DNA from: Apricaphanius iberus
Lineage: Eukaryota; Chordata; Actinopteri; Cyprinodontiformes; Aphaniidae
Assembly (NCBI GenBank): GCA_028564705.1
Contig: JAPXFQ010002153.1
Location: 186,001-250,000, forward strand
DNA length: 64,000 bases
Reading direction: 5' to 3'
Part shown: positions 20,693-32,300 of the stretch, in pieces
Numbering within the stretch: the stretch's first letter is position 1
How the letters are laid out: each line of letters opens with the position of its first letter
Position numbers and translations under genes: made by a program
Notes under the pieces: model-generated
Told to the model about the DNA's origin: nothing
The model's input: the letters and a program-made list of their open reading frames with translations, nothing else
Databases searched by the model: none

Positions 20693-21706
20693 TTACCCAT
20701 TTTGTAGCAAATTATAACAAAAACATTGAGGTAAACAAAAACTGTTGAGGTAATCTGGAGAAATTGCACCCCATGCTTCTAGAAGCAGCTCCCACAATTT
20801 GGATTGGTTGGATGGGCACTTCTTGCGTACCATACGGTCAAGCTGCTCCCACAACAGCTCAATGGGGTTCAAATCTGGTGACTGCGCTGGCCACTCCATT
20901 ACCGATAGAATACCAGCTGCCTGCTTTTTCTCTAAATAGTTCTTGCACAATTTCAAGGTGTGTTTTGGGTCATTGTCCTGTTGTAGGATGAAATTGGCTC
21001 CAATCAAGCGCTGTCCACTGGGTATGGTATGGCGTTGCAAAATGGAGTGATAGCCTTCCTTATTCAGAATCACTTTTACCCTGTACAAATCTCCCACCTT
21101 ACCAGCACCAAAGCAACCCCAGACCATCACATTACCTCCACCATGCTTAACAGATGGCGTCAGGCATTCTTCCAGCATCTTTTCAGTTGTTCTGCGTCTC
21201 ACAAACGTTCTTCTTTGTGATCCAAACACCTCAAACTTGGATTCATCCGTCCACAGCACTTTTTTCCAGTCTTCCTCTGTCCAATGTCTGTGTTCTTTTG
21301 CCCATCTTAATCTTTTTCTTTTATTGGCCAGTCTCAGATATGGCTTTTTCTTTGCCACTCTGCCCTGAAGCCCAGAATCCCGCAGCCGCCTCTTCACTGT
21401 AGATGTTGACACTGGTGTTTTGCGGGTACTATTTAATGAAGATGCCAGTTGGGGACCTGTGAGGCGTCTGTTTCTCAAACTAGAGACTCTAATGTACTTA
21501 TCTTCTTGCTCAGTTGTGCAACGCGGCCTCCCACTTCTTTTTCTACTCTGGTTAGAGCCTGTTTGTGCTGTCCTCTGAAGGGAGTAGTACACACCGTTGT
21601 AGGAAATCTTCAATTTCTTAGCAATTTCTCGCATGGAATAGCCTTCATTTCTAAGAACAAGAATAGACTGTCGAGTTTCAGATGAAAGTTCTCTTTTTCT
21701 GGCCAT
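20693..21706 (-). CDS. Tc1-like transposase, near-complete reading frame (337 codons, aberrant C-terminus)
   Basis: Residues 1-115 form a paired-like helix-turn-helix DNA-binding region with an AT-hook-like SGRPR at 58-62. The catalytic domain carries WTDES (D154), QQDNDPKHT (D244) and PDLNPIELLW (E283). Between D244 and E283 there are 38 residues, i.e. DD38E instead of the DD34E of classical Tc1. A DD38E group called Intruder has been described as a sister of Tc1. The glycine-rich box KHGGGNVMVWGCFG is present. Residues after DYLN (320) are unrelated to the family C-terminus, because the element is truncated there. No stop or frameshift occurs in the first 320 codons. Whether it is expressed is unknown. 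Confidence 0.85.
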   Translation of the reverse strand: MARKRELSSETRQSILVLRNEGYSMREIAKKLKISYNGVYYSLQRTAQTGSNQSRKRSGRPRCTTEQEDKYIRVSSLRNRRLTGPQLASSLNSTRKTPVSTSTVKRRLRDSGLQGRVAKKKPYLRLANKRKRLRWAKEHRHWTEEDWKKVLWTDESKFEVFGSQRRTFVRRRTTEKMLEECLTPSVKHGGGNVMVWGCFGAGKVGDLYRVKVILNKEGYHSILQRHTIPSGQRLIGANFILQQDNDPKHTLKLCKNYLEKKQAAGILSVMEWPAQSPDLNPIELLWEQLDRMVRKKCPSNQSKLWELLLEAWGAISPDYLNSFCLPQCFCYNLLQNG

Positions 21707-22116
21707 TTTGAGCGTTTAATTGACCCCACAAATGTGATGCTCCAGAAACTCAATCTGCTCAAAGGAAGGTCAGTTTTGTAGCTTCTGTACCGAGCTAAAC
21801 TGTTTTCAGATGTGTGAACATGATTGCACAAGGGTTTTCTAATCATCAATTAGCCTTCTGAGCCAATGAGCAAACACATTGTACCATTAGAACACTGGAG
21901 TGATAGTTGCTGGAAATGGGCCTCTATACACCTATGTAGATATTGCACCAAAAACCAGACATTTGCAGCCAGAATAGTCATTTACCACATTAGCAATGTA
22001 TAGCGTGTGTTTCTTTAAAGTTAAGACTAGTTTAAAGTTATCTTCATTGAAAAGTACAGTGCTTTTCCTTCAAAAATAAGGACATTTCAATGTGACCCCA
22101 AACTTTTGAACGGTAG

Positions 22117-22119
<3 letters not shown>
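20693..22119 (-). mobile_element. Tc1-like element with DD38E transposase spacing (Intruder-like), one end lost
   Basis: The - strand shows the left terminal region at about 22119-22075 (TACCGTTCAAAAGTTTGGGG) next to a (TA)n tract, then about 370 bp of leader, then a transposase frame. Similarity to Tc1 elements stops near 20743, and no matching right terminal repeat occurs between 20281 and 20743, so the copy is 3'-truncated. TA is the Tc1 target; the flanking TA repeat may be the original target. Confidence 0.82.

Positions 22120-22141
<22 letters not shown>
22117..22141. repeat. (TA)n tract at Tc1-like terminus
   Basis: TA repeat directly flanking the terminal inverted repeat of the Tc1-like copy. 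Confidence 0.9.
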
Positions 22142-22147
<6 letters not shown>

Positions 22148-22323
22148 ATAGTATTATATATTATGACTACAGGAGCAGCAGTCAGAAATTGTATGTAAAT
22201 TTGACCTTCAAAATAAGAAAATATGTCTATTATACAATCCTTCATTGTGAAATTTATATTTAACAACAAAGTATGCAATGAAGTCAGAAAGGCTGGTTGT
22301 ATGTAGTGCTCTCTTTTGTTTCT

Positions 22324-22337
22324 CCACAAGGTGGCAC
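22324..22337 (+). promoter_or_regulatory. CTCF-like motif
   Basis: CCACAAGGTGGCAC, 13 of 14 positions of CCASYAGRKGGCRS, + orientation. Confidence 0.35.
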
Positions 22338-22590
22338 CAGCAGAGTAGGATCCATGTACCTGTGTTGGAGGGTGGAGTTTGCAGTTGCTGGCACCTTTGC
22401 ACCTTTGGCTCATTCAAATTCATCAGGCAGGCTTCTTAAGGAGGTGATTGGCTGACATTTGGTGCCTAGTGTTTTTTGCTTCCTACGGCACCTCTAGTCC
22501 GCTGTGTACCAGTGAATCTCCTGGACTTTTAATTATTCTTTATGTATGTTCCTACCTTTGGATAACCTAACTGTGCTCTCTCCTCAAGGT

Positions 22591-22740
22591 ACCTGCCTAT
22601 CCATCCATCCATTTTCTGAACCGCTTAGTCCTCCAGGGGTTGCAGGGGTGCTGGTGCCTATCTCCAGCGGTCAACGGGCGAGAGGCGGGTTACACCCTGG
22701 ACAGGTCGCCAGTCCATCACAGTCCTGCCTATTCGTCTCC
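22591..22740 (+). repeat. teleost interspersed repeat with (ATCC)n start
   Basis: CTATCCATCCATCCATTTTC followed by TGAACCGCTTAGTCC, CTATCTCCAGCGGTCAACGG and ACACCCTGGACAGGTCGCCA, a text very common in fish genomes. Class uncertain (LINE/RTE-like tail suspected). Related sequence occurs at 63380-63620. Confidence 0.7.
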
Positions 22741-23379
22741 AAATAATCTGTGATCTATTCCTCACTCCTCACATTTCTGGATTCCAATCCATGTCAGAAA
22801 CCGTGGAAACTCCTACATCTGATCATCCTGCCTGTCTACTGTCCACCTTCAACCTTTGGGGTGCAGCTTCTCTGGATCCATCCACAACATCTCCTCTCTC
22901 CGCTCTCAGGCTCCTGGTGTCATCTTCATCAGTAAGCAGTTCATCATTCAATATCTTCAACTGGATCTCACCTCTCATCTTACCTCTCTGTGTTCTGCCC
23001 ACATCCCTCTGTGAAGGTCCTTCTAGATTTCAGCCATTTTCAGTATAAAGGTCTCTGATTACTGATGGGTTTTTTTTTCCTTTTTTTTCCTTTTCTCTGG
23101 TATGAATCAATGGCCACTGAGTTGGTTTTTGTGAAAAAAAAAATGCTTTCACTCTCCATTTTCCATGTTCCTGTTCAGCGTGTGAGTTAGCGGAGAGAAA
23201 TGGCAGAACTTGATGTCTTGCTCATTAATGAAACTGGGCCCAGATGCAGTGGTGGTTCTGTCTCAATCAGGATGACTGAGGCCCCTAAGTGACAGCGGTC
23301 TTCTGTACGCTCCACGCCTGCCATTCTGACAGGATTCGGTGCTGGGCTTCTCCCTCTTCGTTCACGTGGGTCGACTTTC

Positions 23380-23640
23380 GCACACTCAAAAAAAAACTTG
23401 TTGGGTGAACATAATACAATTATGTAAATCATTTCCACCCAACTGATTTGGTTCGATTTAGCAATAAAATAAAATAAAAATTGGTCAGTGATGTGTAAAC
23501 ATGTTGGGTCAACTTAATATATTTAAAATGCTATAAGGCACAAAAATATACAGCAGGTGTTGGGACTCAAACTCCAAAAAGGGATTTTTGTTTTCTGAGT
23601 ACCTGTACTAACCACTTTGCTACACAATAACTCAGAACAT
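23380..23640. repeat. probable short DNA-transposon (MITE-like) repeat
   Basis: ACACTCAAAAAAAAACTTGT with TGGGTGAACATAATACAAT, CATTTCCACCCAACTGATTT and ATGTTGGGTCAACTTAATAT. The alternating 'TTGGGT' modules on both strands resemble a common teleost MITE. Ends not defined. Confidence 0.4.
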
Positions 23641-26243
23641 TTGTTTATAATAACACAAATGACTTCATTTCCAGTATTAACTAAAAATTAATACAATATT
23701 ATAAAGACCTGCGCAGTCCCTTTTTTTCATGAAAAAAGTGAAGGGATAGGATTACTGAAATCATTATAATCATGTTTAGAAAGATAGGTTTTATTTTTTT
23801 CTCTGCTTGTTACAACAAATCATGGTTAATTAGATAAAAAATATATATTATAAAAAAATGAAAAGACAAAACTAAAATTTCAAGTGAAAAATAAGCATTT
23901 TCTGTTGAACTATTGCAAATTTTCCTCATTTTAAGTATCGGTTCAAGGTATCGGTTAACTACGATATTGGCCCTGATACCAGTATTGGTATCGGTGCATC
24001 CCTAATTTACTGTAAAGACAAACTACCTTCCATTACTGTGAAATCTATGCTTACCAGAATGGTATACCATTGTGCTTTTATACATTTACAATTTATTTTT
24101 CACTGTGAAGTTCTAGAAACCACAACTGCCATTAATTCACCATAAATAATAATAATAAAAAATGTTTTCACTGTAAATCTAAAGAAGTACTGTGGTTAGT
24201 TCTCCAAAATGTTTGGAACATCCTATCAGCGGAGTTTCTTCAAAAACTGTGTGCAAGAATTTATGCTGTTCTAAAGCCAAAGTGCGCTCACACCAAACAT
24301 TGGTTTGATTCTTTTGTTAATTCACCCATAGGTTTATGAAAATAAAGGATTCACAATTCCATTTTTGAAAGCATATATGAGTGTGAGATGCATTTGTTAT
24401 GGTTAGAAATTGTGATCGGGACCTCTGAAAATGGATGGATGGATGGATGGATGGGAGGGGTTTTACTTGGGAATATAGCAATCAAACCCTTGTTATTATG
24501 AGTGACAAGCTTTTTGCGTATCTCTGGTGGTATTTTGAAGATCACCGACTGCATCATTATCAGCATCTGATGTTGCTTTAGCAACGAGCTCCAAGTCTTT
24601 CAAGTTGGAAGGCCTTCTTGCATCTTTAGATTCCTCCACTGATTCTACTTCTGATTTAATTCATAACTCTGGCTGTTCCTCTTTAAAATGTTAATATCAC
24701 CATCAGTATGAACTGACATCTTGGTCAAAATAAGATATAATGCTAAACATCTGTTTCAAATGGTATCAACACTGGGTGTTAAAAAACAAAATTTGCCAGT
24801 GGCAAGAATCATTTTGGCCTCATCTGTTCTGTGTTTAACTAGGACAAAAGATTCTTAATGAAATAAACTCAACTTCGTGGTTGCAATGTGAAAGTGTAAG
24901 ATGAACATAATGACTATGTGGTGGTTCTTGTAACTTAAAAAAAAAGTTTCACTTAATAAATGCTTCATAAATATCAGTAATATCTGTAGAATAACTCAAT
25001 CCAAGTTTGGGCAAAGAATTTTGTCTTCTCACAAATAAATGTAGTGTTTCGTGAATATAAAAATGAAAATAAAATGTGTGCTTTAATGAATATATCTTCC
25101 AAATTACTGTGATAAGGTCTGATAAGTGTAAAATGATTTGAACTAAAGATTGCCAGTGACAGTCCAAAGTCCTTAAGAACAACATTTTGATTTTGTGCAG
25201 AATCAGACACCCTCAGCAACGTCAGCCATGTTTATTTGCAGCAATATCTATTTTGTTGCTGTTTTTTAAATTTTCTTATTTTGGTTTAGCTTTGCAAACT
25301 ACACAGGGGTTGGGGGTAATCAGCATCCAAACGATGAATACTTGCTATGGACGCAGATGGCAGATAACATTTATTACCCTTCTCATCAAGTCACTGATGT
25401 GAAAATGGTTTTATGTCCCATAACCTCCACTTGCTTTTAAAGTATACACAAATGGTTATTCGTTATTTTTTTGTGCATTTATATTTGGCTTCGCCTCCAC
25501 GCATCCCACACTTTTCCTGTCGTTCTTAGTTATTAGGTAAAGTAACATAAAAGTTATTAGGAAGCAGATGGGGTCTAAAATTAATTCATACTTTATGGGA
25601 GGTGTGGGTAATTGGACAGATACCAGGGGTCTGTATTTGTATTTTTTTAAAGTGGTGTATTTTTACTGTTCATTTTCTTTTTATATACTTGAAAACAAAT
25701 GAATGATTCATTAATATAGTAAACAAAAAGTCGCTCCAATCTCTTAAACAACCAACAAACTTGAAGATGAACAGATAATTCTATCTGTTTTACAGCAGGT
25801 GTATTGTTGGCTAATTTCTGTATTGTAAGAAAGTCTTTACCGAAATCCTTCACCTTTAGGGTCAATTGATTAAACAACTAACCCTCACACGTTTTCACTA
25901 AATTATTCAACCCTATTCAAAATATTTTTATTTCAGCTAGTATAAATCTGGAAAGTCAAAACTCACTGTTTTGATTCAGCTTCAATGCATAGTGAGTGAT
26001 TTATTTTTCTCTCTAAAAAGAAGTGTGGTCAGAGATTAATAATGATGCTTTATGTGAAAACACTAACATAAGAGTGTAGCATACTTAACATAAACAAAAA
26101 AGTAAATCGAGAATTCTACCTTCTTTTTTTAAAATAATGAAGTTAAGTTTTATTCATGCACTGCGTGATCTGTTTCATGCTGTGACATCCACCTATAGAA
26201 GCTACTGAAGTTGTTGCATCCGTTGATGGATTTTTTTTTCTAA

Positions 26244-26257
26244 CCGCTAGATGGCGG
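26244..26257 (+). promoter_or_regulatory. CTCF-like motif upstream of foxd1
   Basis: CCGCTAGATGGCGG matches CCASYAGRKGGCRS at 13 of 14 positions, + orientation, about 1.5 kb upstream of the foxd1 start codon. Confidence 0.45.
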
Positions 26258-26364
26258 CGTAAACAAGGAAACGTCTCAAACGTTGGGGGCCACACCACAA
26301 ATAACGGAGGTCCCCATTGGGAGAGAAAATGTCAAATTCGAAACGTGTTGAACATGAACAACAC

Positions 26365-26477
<113 letters not shown>

Positions 26478-27506
26478 AAAGTAGAAACAGAACACTTTTG
26501 AAATTGCGGTTTATTGATTAATTGATTGATTTTTGTTTTGAAATAATCTTAAGCAGACAGGAAGGTTCTTATTTCTAACTATAAATGGGATAAAGTGTTT
26601 AAAGCGTTTGAAAATGAGCTGAGCCAAATCACCTGGCACGCTAGAATGTTATTTATTTCTTTTTGCTTTTTAATTATCATTTACTTAACAGCTCGCACAT
26701 GAAACGAGAAAAAAAACAAGCAGAAAGAGAAGAGTGAAACAGAAAATTAACTGCTCAAAATACAATTTGCTAATTTTTGCCTGACGTTCAGTAAAGGTGA
26801 AAATCTCCATAATGTCTTTTGTGCTTAATATTAAAAAACTTATTATTTTTCTTGTTTTGCTCAACCAAACAAATACAATAAAATATTGATTACTCCATAA
26901 AAAAAAGCGGAGCAGTTCTAACCACTCTCCCAATGCACCTCGCAGCAGAAGCTGCACGGCGCAGGCCATGGCTGCATGTGTTTGTGGGGCTTGCGTGCTC
27001 TGCGTGACCCGTGAGTGATTCGAGTTAACAGCTGACTCTTTCCTACTACAAATGGCTCGCAGGATAATCTGGAGAAGATCAGGATCACGCAAACGGAGCG
27101 CCACTCCCAGGAAGCGGGCATGAGAAGAAAAAAAATACAAATAAATGACCAATCGCAGAGCTTCCTCGAAATAACGTAGGCATATATTTCGGCCTTTATC
27201 TCACTTTTTATTTTCTTTGTAAATAGAAATAAAACATGAATGTGTGTATTTCTTACATCGGTAATTTTCTGTGTTATATACTTTTAAAATACATAGGCCT
27301 AAAGGTGATGGATTGCTCTGGAATGCATCGAAATGCACTAGAAATCCTCCTTCCTGAAAAGAAAGAAAACCCCTCCTTTTTAAACTTACATTTTTATTTT
27401 ATTATGGTTTCTTTTTTTGTTTTATGTTTTATTTATTATGGTGTCTTTTTGTCATGCCTCTCGTTCGCTTCTGTGACGTTTGCTCCCCATGTGATCAGGG
27501 CGTTGG

Positions 27507-27513
27507 TATAAAT
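27507..27513 (+). promoter_or_regulatory. foxd1: foxd1 TATA box
   Basis: TATAAAT in GGTATAAATTTGG, followed about 30 bases on by a GC-rich start region. It lies 243 bases before the foxd1 ATG, a plausible 5' UTR length. Confidence 0.6.
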
Positions 27514-27749
27514 TTGGAGAGAAGACCCGCCCCCTGTGAGATCCAGGTTTGCCCGTTTTGCAGGTTCCCCCAAAACATTTCGTCTTCCAACTCCGGGGGA
27601 CGCGCTTCATTCTGCGTAAAACGTTCTCAAAAACCTATGGAAATAGCGCATAAACGTCGGGAACTTCCCTGCGCCTCTCATCTCCCTCTTTTCTAATGAG
27701 TTTTTGACGTGGGAGGTTCAGGGGCAGCTCGGAGCGCACAGACTGAGCC

Positions 27750-28793
27750 ATGACTCTGAGCTCGGAGATGTCGGATGCCTCCCTCCTTTCGGAAGAGACC
27801 GACATCGACGTGGTCGGCGAGGGGGAGGACGGGGACGGTCAGACGCGCTCCTACGTGGACGATGTGGGGCAGATGCGGGACGGCATCCTCCTGGCCGGCT
27901 CTCCTCCACCTCCGCCTCCGTGTCTGCAGGACGGCTCTACCTCCACCTCCTCTTCCAGGGATGCCTTCAAGCCGGCGGGCAAGAACGCCCTGGTGAAGCC
28001 TCCTTACTCCTACATCGCCTTAATCACCATGGCCATCCTGCAGAGCCCCAAGAAGAGGCTGACCCTCAGCGAGATCTGCGACTTCATCAGCAACCGCTTC
28101 CCGTACTACAGGGAGAAGTTCCCGGCATGGCAGAACTCCATCAGACACAACTTGTCTCTGAACGACTGCTTCGTCAAGATCCCGCGGGAGCCCGGGAACC
28201 CCGGAAAGGGCAACTACTGGACTCTAGATCCGGAATCGGCAGATATGTTTGACAACGGGAGCTTTCTTCGGCGGAGGAAGCGCTTCAAGCGGCAGCAGAC
28301 GCAGGACTTGCTGCGGGAGCCGAACGGTTTCATCCCCGCGGCTGCAGCCGCCGCGTATGGATACGCGCCGTACGGCTGCGGTGGGTACGGTATACAGCTG
28401 CAGTCCTACCACACGCACTCTGCGCTGTTCGCCTTCCAGCAGCAGCAGCAGCAGCCCAGACATTCCCATACGCACATCCCCTCTCCGTCGTTGATGCCCA
28501 CCAGCACGGACCTTAGGAGCAGGTTTTACCCCCAGCTCGGTTCCGGTCTGAGCGCAGCATCTCCGGCGCAGAAGCCGAGCCCCCCAGCGCTGCAGCAGCA
28601 GCCGCAGCGTTCTCCTTTCTCCATAGAGAGCATCATCGGAGGGTCGCTGAGCCCCTCCAGGACTCCTCCTGTCATTGTCCCAGTCTTACCGGCCTCCTTG
28701 GGACACCCCAGCCAGCCGCCATCAGTCCACCCAGAGGCCGTTTTAGTCGAAAACTTTCCGAACAGAATTATCGGCGGCACTAGCGCCTGTTAG
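27750..28793 (+). CDS. foxd1: foxd1: forkhead box protein D1 (single exon, 347 aa)
   Basis: Sequence-specific transcription factor, known in vertebrates for patterning temporal retina, hypothalamus/optic chiasm and renal stroma. The forkhead (winged-helix) domain spans residues ~82-176, from [20 protein letters not shown] to [15 protein letters not shown]; recognition helix [13 protein letters not shown] at 129-141. The N-terminus [11 protein letters not shown]...[12 protein letters not shown] matches FOXD1. FSIESIIGG at 290-298 is the Groucho/TLE-binding eh1-type motif, and VENFPNRI at 333-340 parallels the FOXD1 C-terminus. It is shorter than the human protein because the Ala/Gly/Pro-rich expansions are reduced; there is a 6-residue Gln run (230-235) and a Pro run (52-57). 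The single-exon structure is normal for FOXD genes. Neighbours btf3 and ankra2 confirm D1 rather than D2/D3. Start chosen by homology. Confidence 0.97.
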   Translation: MTLSSEMSDASLLSEETDIDVVGEGEDGDGQTRSYVDDVGQMRDGILLAGSPPPPPPCLQDGSTSTSSSRDAFKPAGKNALVKPPYSYIALITMAILQSPKKRLTLSEICDFISNRFPYYREKFPAWQNSIRHNLSLNDCFVKIPREPGNPGKGNYWTLDPESADMFDNGSFLRRRKRFKRQQTQDLLREPNGFIPAAAAAAYGYAPYGCGGYGIQLQSYHTHSALFAFQQQQQQPRHSHTHIPSPSLMPTSTDLRSRFYPQLGSGLSAASPAQKPSPPALQQQPQRSPFSIESIIGGSLSPSRTPPVIVPVLPASLGHPSQPPSVHPEAVLVENFPNRIIGGTSAC

Positions 28794-29324
28794 AAATGTC
28801 TTTTAAAAACGTATCAAAAACAGAAACAAACGCTCCCCTCTCTTTGAAGATAGGATTATTTTTGTACGTTTGTTTGCAGCAGAATGACGGACATAAAAAA
28901 AAACACTATTTGTGCCTATATTCATGCTGTTTATGAAACTATATATTTATGGTATGTTTTTTTTATTTCTATAAGAATCAAAATGATTTTTTTGACCTCG
29001 AATTTTCCTTGTATTTTATCAAGACGTGATTAGTTTCAGTCACTGTTCTTTTCTTTAGGAGCGTCTCAGGACAGGTTCTAAATGATCACACCTTTAAATT
29101 GTGTCAAACACATCCATGTTTTTTATTATATGAGCAAATCAGAACAAGATTTAAAGGTTTTGAATTGCAGTGTGTATTAAAAGAAGAAACAAGAAGCAGC
29201 AAAGTCATTTATAATTCTTTTGCAGTATGTTTTGATTTGAAGTAATGAAAGCATTGTACATTTTTTTTGGCAATTACGGTGTAACTGAAGTGTGCCATTT
29301 TTACACAATTTGTTTATTGAGAAG

Positions 29325-29330
29325 AATAAA
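29325..29330 (+). terminator. foxd1: foxd1 poly(A) signal
   Basis: AATAAA 532 bases after the foxd1 stop, in an AT-rich 3' UTR. An ATTAAA variant lies at about 29175. Confidence 0.6.
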
Positions 29331-29345
29331 TTTCTCTTTGCAGAA

Positions 29346-32300
29346 CAAAAGCACAAAAAAAAAGAAAAAAAAAGAAGCTTGTTTGGAAACAAATTTATGA
29401 ATTGCTTTTTGAGCCTCCGGTGCCTTTAGGTGCACACTCAAAGCGCAGGACATACCACTTCTGGTGCTTTTATGTGTGTTTACAAATGTAGGTTGAGAAG
29501 GCTGCACGCTCTTCTGTGCCACTGCTGCACGTTTTGGAACATGCGCAAACGGGCCTTGCGTGTCCATCTGACCTCTCTCACACTCATCCTCGTAATTGCG
29601 GAGAGCGGACAGGAGGGTGTCAGCAGGGTGAGGTGGTGGTGGTGGTGGTGGGGGGGTATTCTCCCTGCGCTGGGTCACAGATTTACACACTATGGCCACA
29701 CTACTTGAGAGAAAAAAGAAAAAATATATAACAGGCTAGGATATTTTGTTATCTGTTCCCATTTGACACACATTGATAAAACAATTTCTTTAATTTTGAC
29801 ACATTGAATCGGTGGAACAATGTTTTTGAAAAGAAATGTTAGAGGTTTAACAGCTGAAAGAGACTTTAAAATATACATATATTTTAATACTTATTAATTG
29901 GAGTACATTTCTCACTATTTTTTATATAATTTTAGTCAGGATAATTACAATGATTGGTCAAACATTATAGCTGCACTTTACACACATGAATTTTTGGAGA
30001 GTATAAAATGTTAACCATTAAAATGACTTAAATTGGAATTAATATGATCATTTTTTGTGAATAAATGTTTAATAGCAGTTAAATTATAATAATATGTACG
30101 CATTTTATTGTAATCAAAGCAACATATTTTGGTTAGATTTGAGCTAAAAATCACAGTTAATCAAAATTTAAGATGTTCTAACTTATGTTGTGTGGCGCCC
30201 AGCAGAGAATTAGATTTACGTATTTATGTGGGTTGCAAAGTGATGAAATATCTAATTTGAGTAAAAATGAAAAAAAAAAAAAAGTTATAAGGGGAAAATG
30301 TAGGTGTTGAAAGCAAGTTTGGAAGCAGCACTGTTGTTGTTAAAGCTGGATGCTAACTCAAATTCTTTGTCCAACACAGAAAATAAATGAACCACACATT
30401 GAAGAAAAAAAACTGTTTGCTTTTACTGAGCTGTTTATTGATAATAAAACTCATATAAACACTTCAGCCTCACTATTCTCTGCTCAACACCTGGGCATAG
30501 CTAACAGTTAAGCTAACAGCTGAAACAATACCCCGAGTTATTTTCTCACCTGAATGTTTTGATTCAATTTTTGAAAAACAAAAATGACTAAGAAGCTAAT
30601 TATATATAGTTATATTTTAAACATTGTACATCAAATTTACGCACTGATGCGCTTGAGAAAATTTTTAGAAATTTTCTTTATTAGAAAATTTAATATTCTC
30701 CAAACTCCGTCTTTAAGGCGTATGCCTAGAGTTTGGCATTCGTTCTGTCTGTAAATTAGGTAAAACTAGTGAGGAAAAAAAAAAAATCTTGATCTAGGTC
30801 GCTGTCTCTTAAGCCCTAGGATGCTTCTTAACATTCTCTAAGCTAGTTTATTAATAAAATAGACCCATACATTGTAGCCTTACTGTTCCCTGTGTCTTCT
30901 CTTCTCACCACACCACACACACACTGAATGATGTGAAAAGAATCCAACAACTTCCTTTAGTTTATTATCAATAAGTGTAGGGCAGGATTTCTAAATGCTT
31001 GACATGAATTAAACATTAAATGAACAAACTAACTGAAGTTATTTTGATGGATGATATGAAAACTCTCCTAAAACACTTTGTGGACTGTATTTAATCTCCA
31101 ATTAATATTATAATCTAAAAACTTTACTCCACTGAATAATTGTTCAGAATGCTTTTAAAATTAGGATAATTAATGTGACACACACACACACAATATATAA
31201 AATTTTATTTTATTTTTTACAGGGGAAAAATGGGATTGTTACATTTCGGCAGCAGCGTGGTCAGTGCGTAAATAGGTGTTGGAGCTTAGAATGACCTCAG
31301 TCCGCTTCAACGTTTCACATTACGCTCGCATTTATTTGAGATGTTTTATGGCCCACATGAAGATTCACTTCATCAATTTCCTTTGCAGAAAAGTTGCAGA
31401 GCCCTATTTTCTTACGCGTAAAATCAGAAGCCACACACAAATTGAACGCCGTTTGTGAGCATGTAAAACATGCAAGCGCCCTGAGATCATGCATGCGGTA
31501 GATTTCTTTCTTTACATTTTCCATCAACCCACTGTTGTGCCCTTTTATTTTATTTTATTTGTCAAAACTGTAAATACAGCCTGCGGGCTTCCGTGACTGG
31601 ACGTGTGCGCCCGCCGCCTGCGTGTGTCTGCCTCCGCTGATCCACTGAAACGTGCAGCGCGTAGTAGATGGCCAAATTGGTGCAGCGCTTAGAGCCAGTT
31701 CAGTGGGCCACGAGAGGAAAGCTATTGCGTGATGATGTAACACGCAACGAGAGACACACGCATACAAACACGCTCTTACACATCCAGAAAATACACGCTA
31801 AAGAGAGCGAGAGCGAGAGAGAATGGGAGAGAAAAGCATGGAAGGAGGTCAGTTGAAGGCTTGTTTACAAATAGCAGAAGTGAAATAGAGAGACACCTAG
31901 AAATGACACTTTGTGCAATTATTCTTGGCATTTAACATCCTAGTTTTAGTTGGTAATTTTGGGGAATACAGTGTTTTTTTTATAACTAATACATTTTTAG
32001 TATTAACGGACGTTGGGCATCCATTTCTCTTTACAAATTATTCTAATAACCTAAATGGGACAAGACCCATTCATCCTTTTAGCTATAAACTTTATTTTAG
32101 AAAAACAGTTCCCTTCAATCGTTTGAAAGAGCAATTTTGCAAAAAATCCGCCACGGAACTTCTTGAAGACGCATCTGTTCTCTTCTGATCTTGCACCATT
32201 GAGAAATTAAAGGAATAGCAATGACACCTGACTTTGTTTTTTGTTTGTTTTCCCCCAATAACACACGACTCATGAGCAGCACAAATAAATAAATAAATAA

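Noticed and set aside
20764..21849. Multiple + strand frames over the Tc1-like element
   Set aside because: Antisense shadows of the transposase frame.
27718..28494. Several other frames overlapping foxd1
   Set aside because: Shadows of the GC-rich foxd1 coding sequence in other frames.
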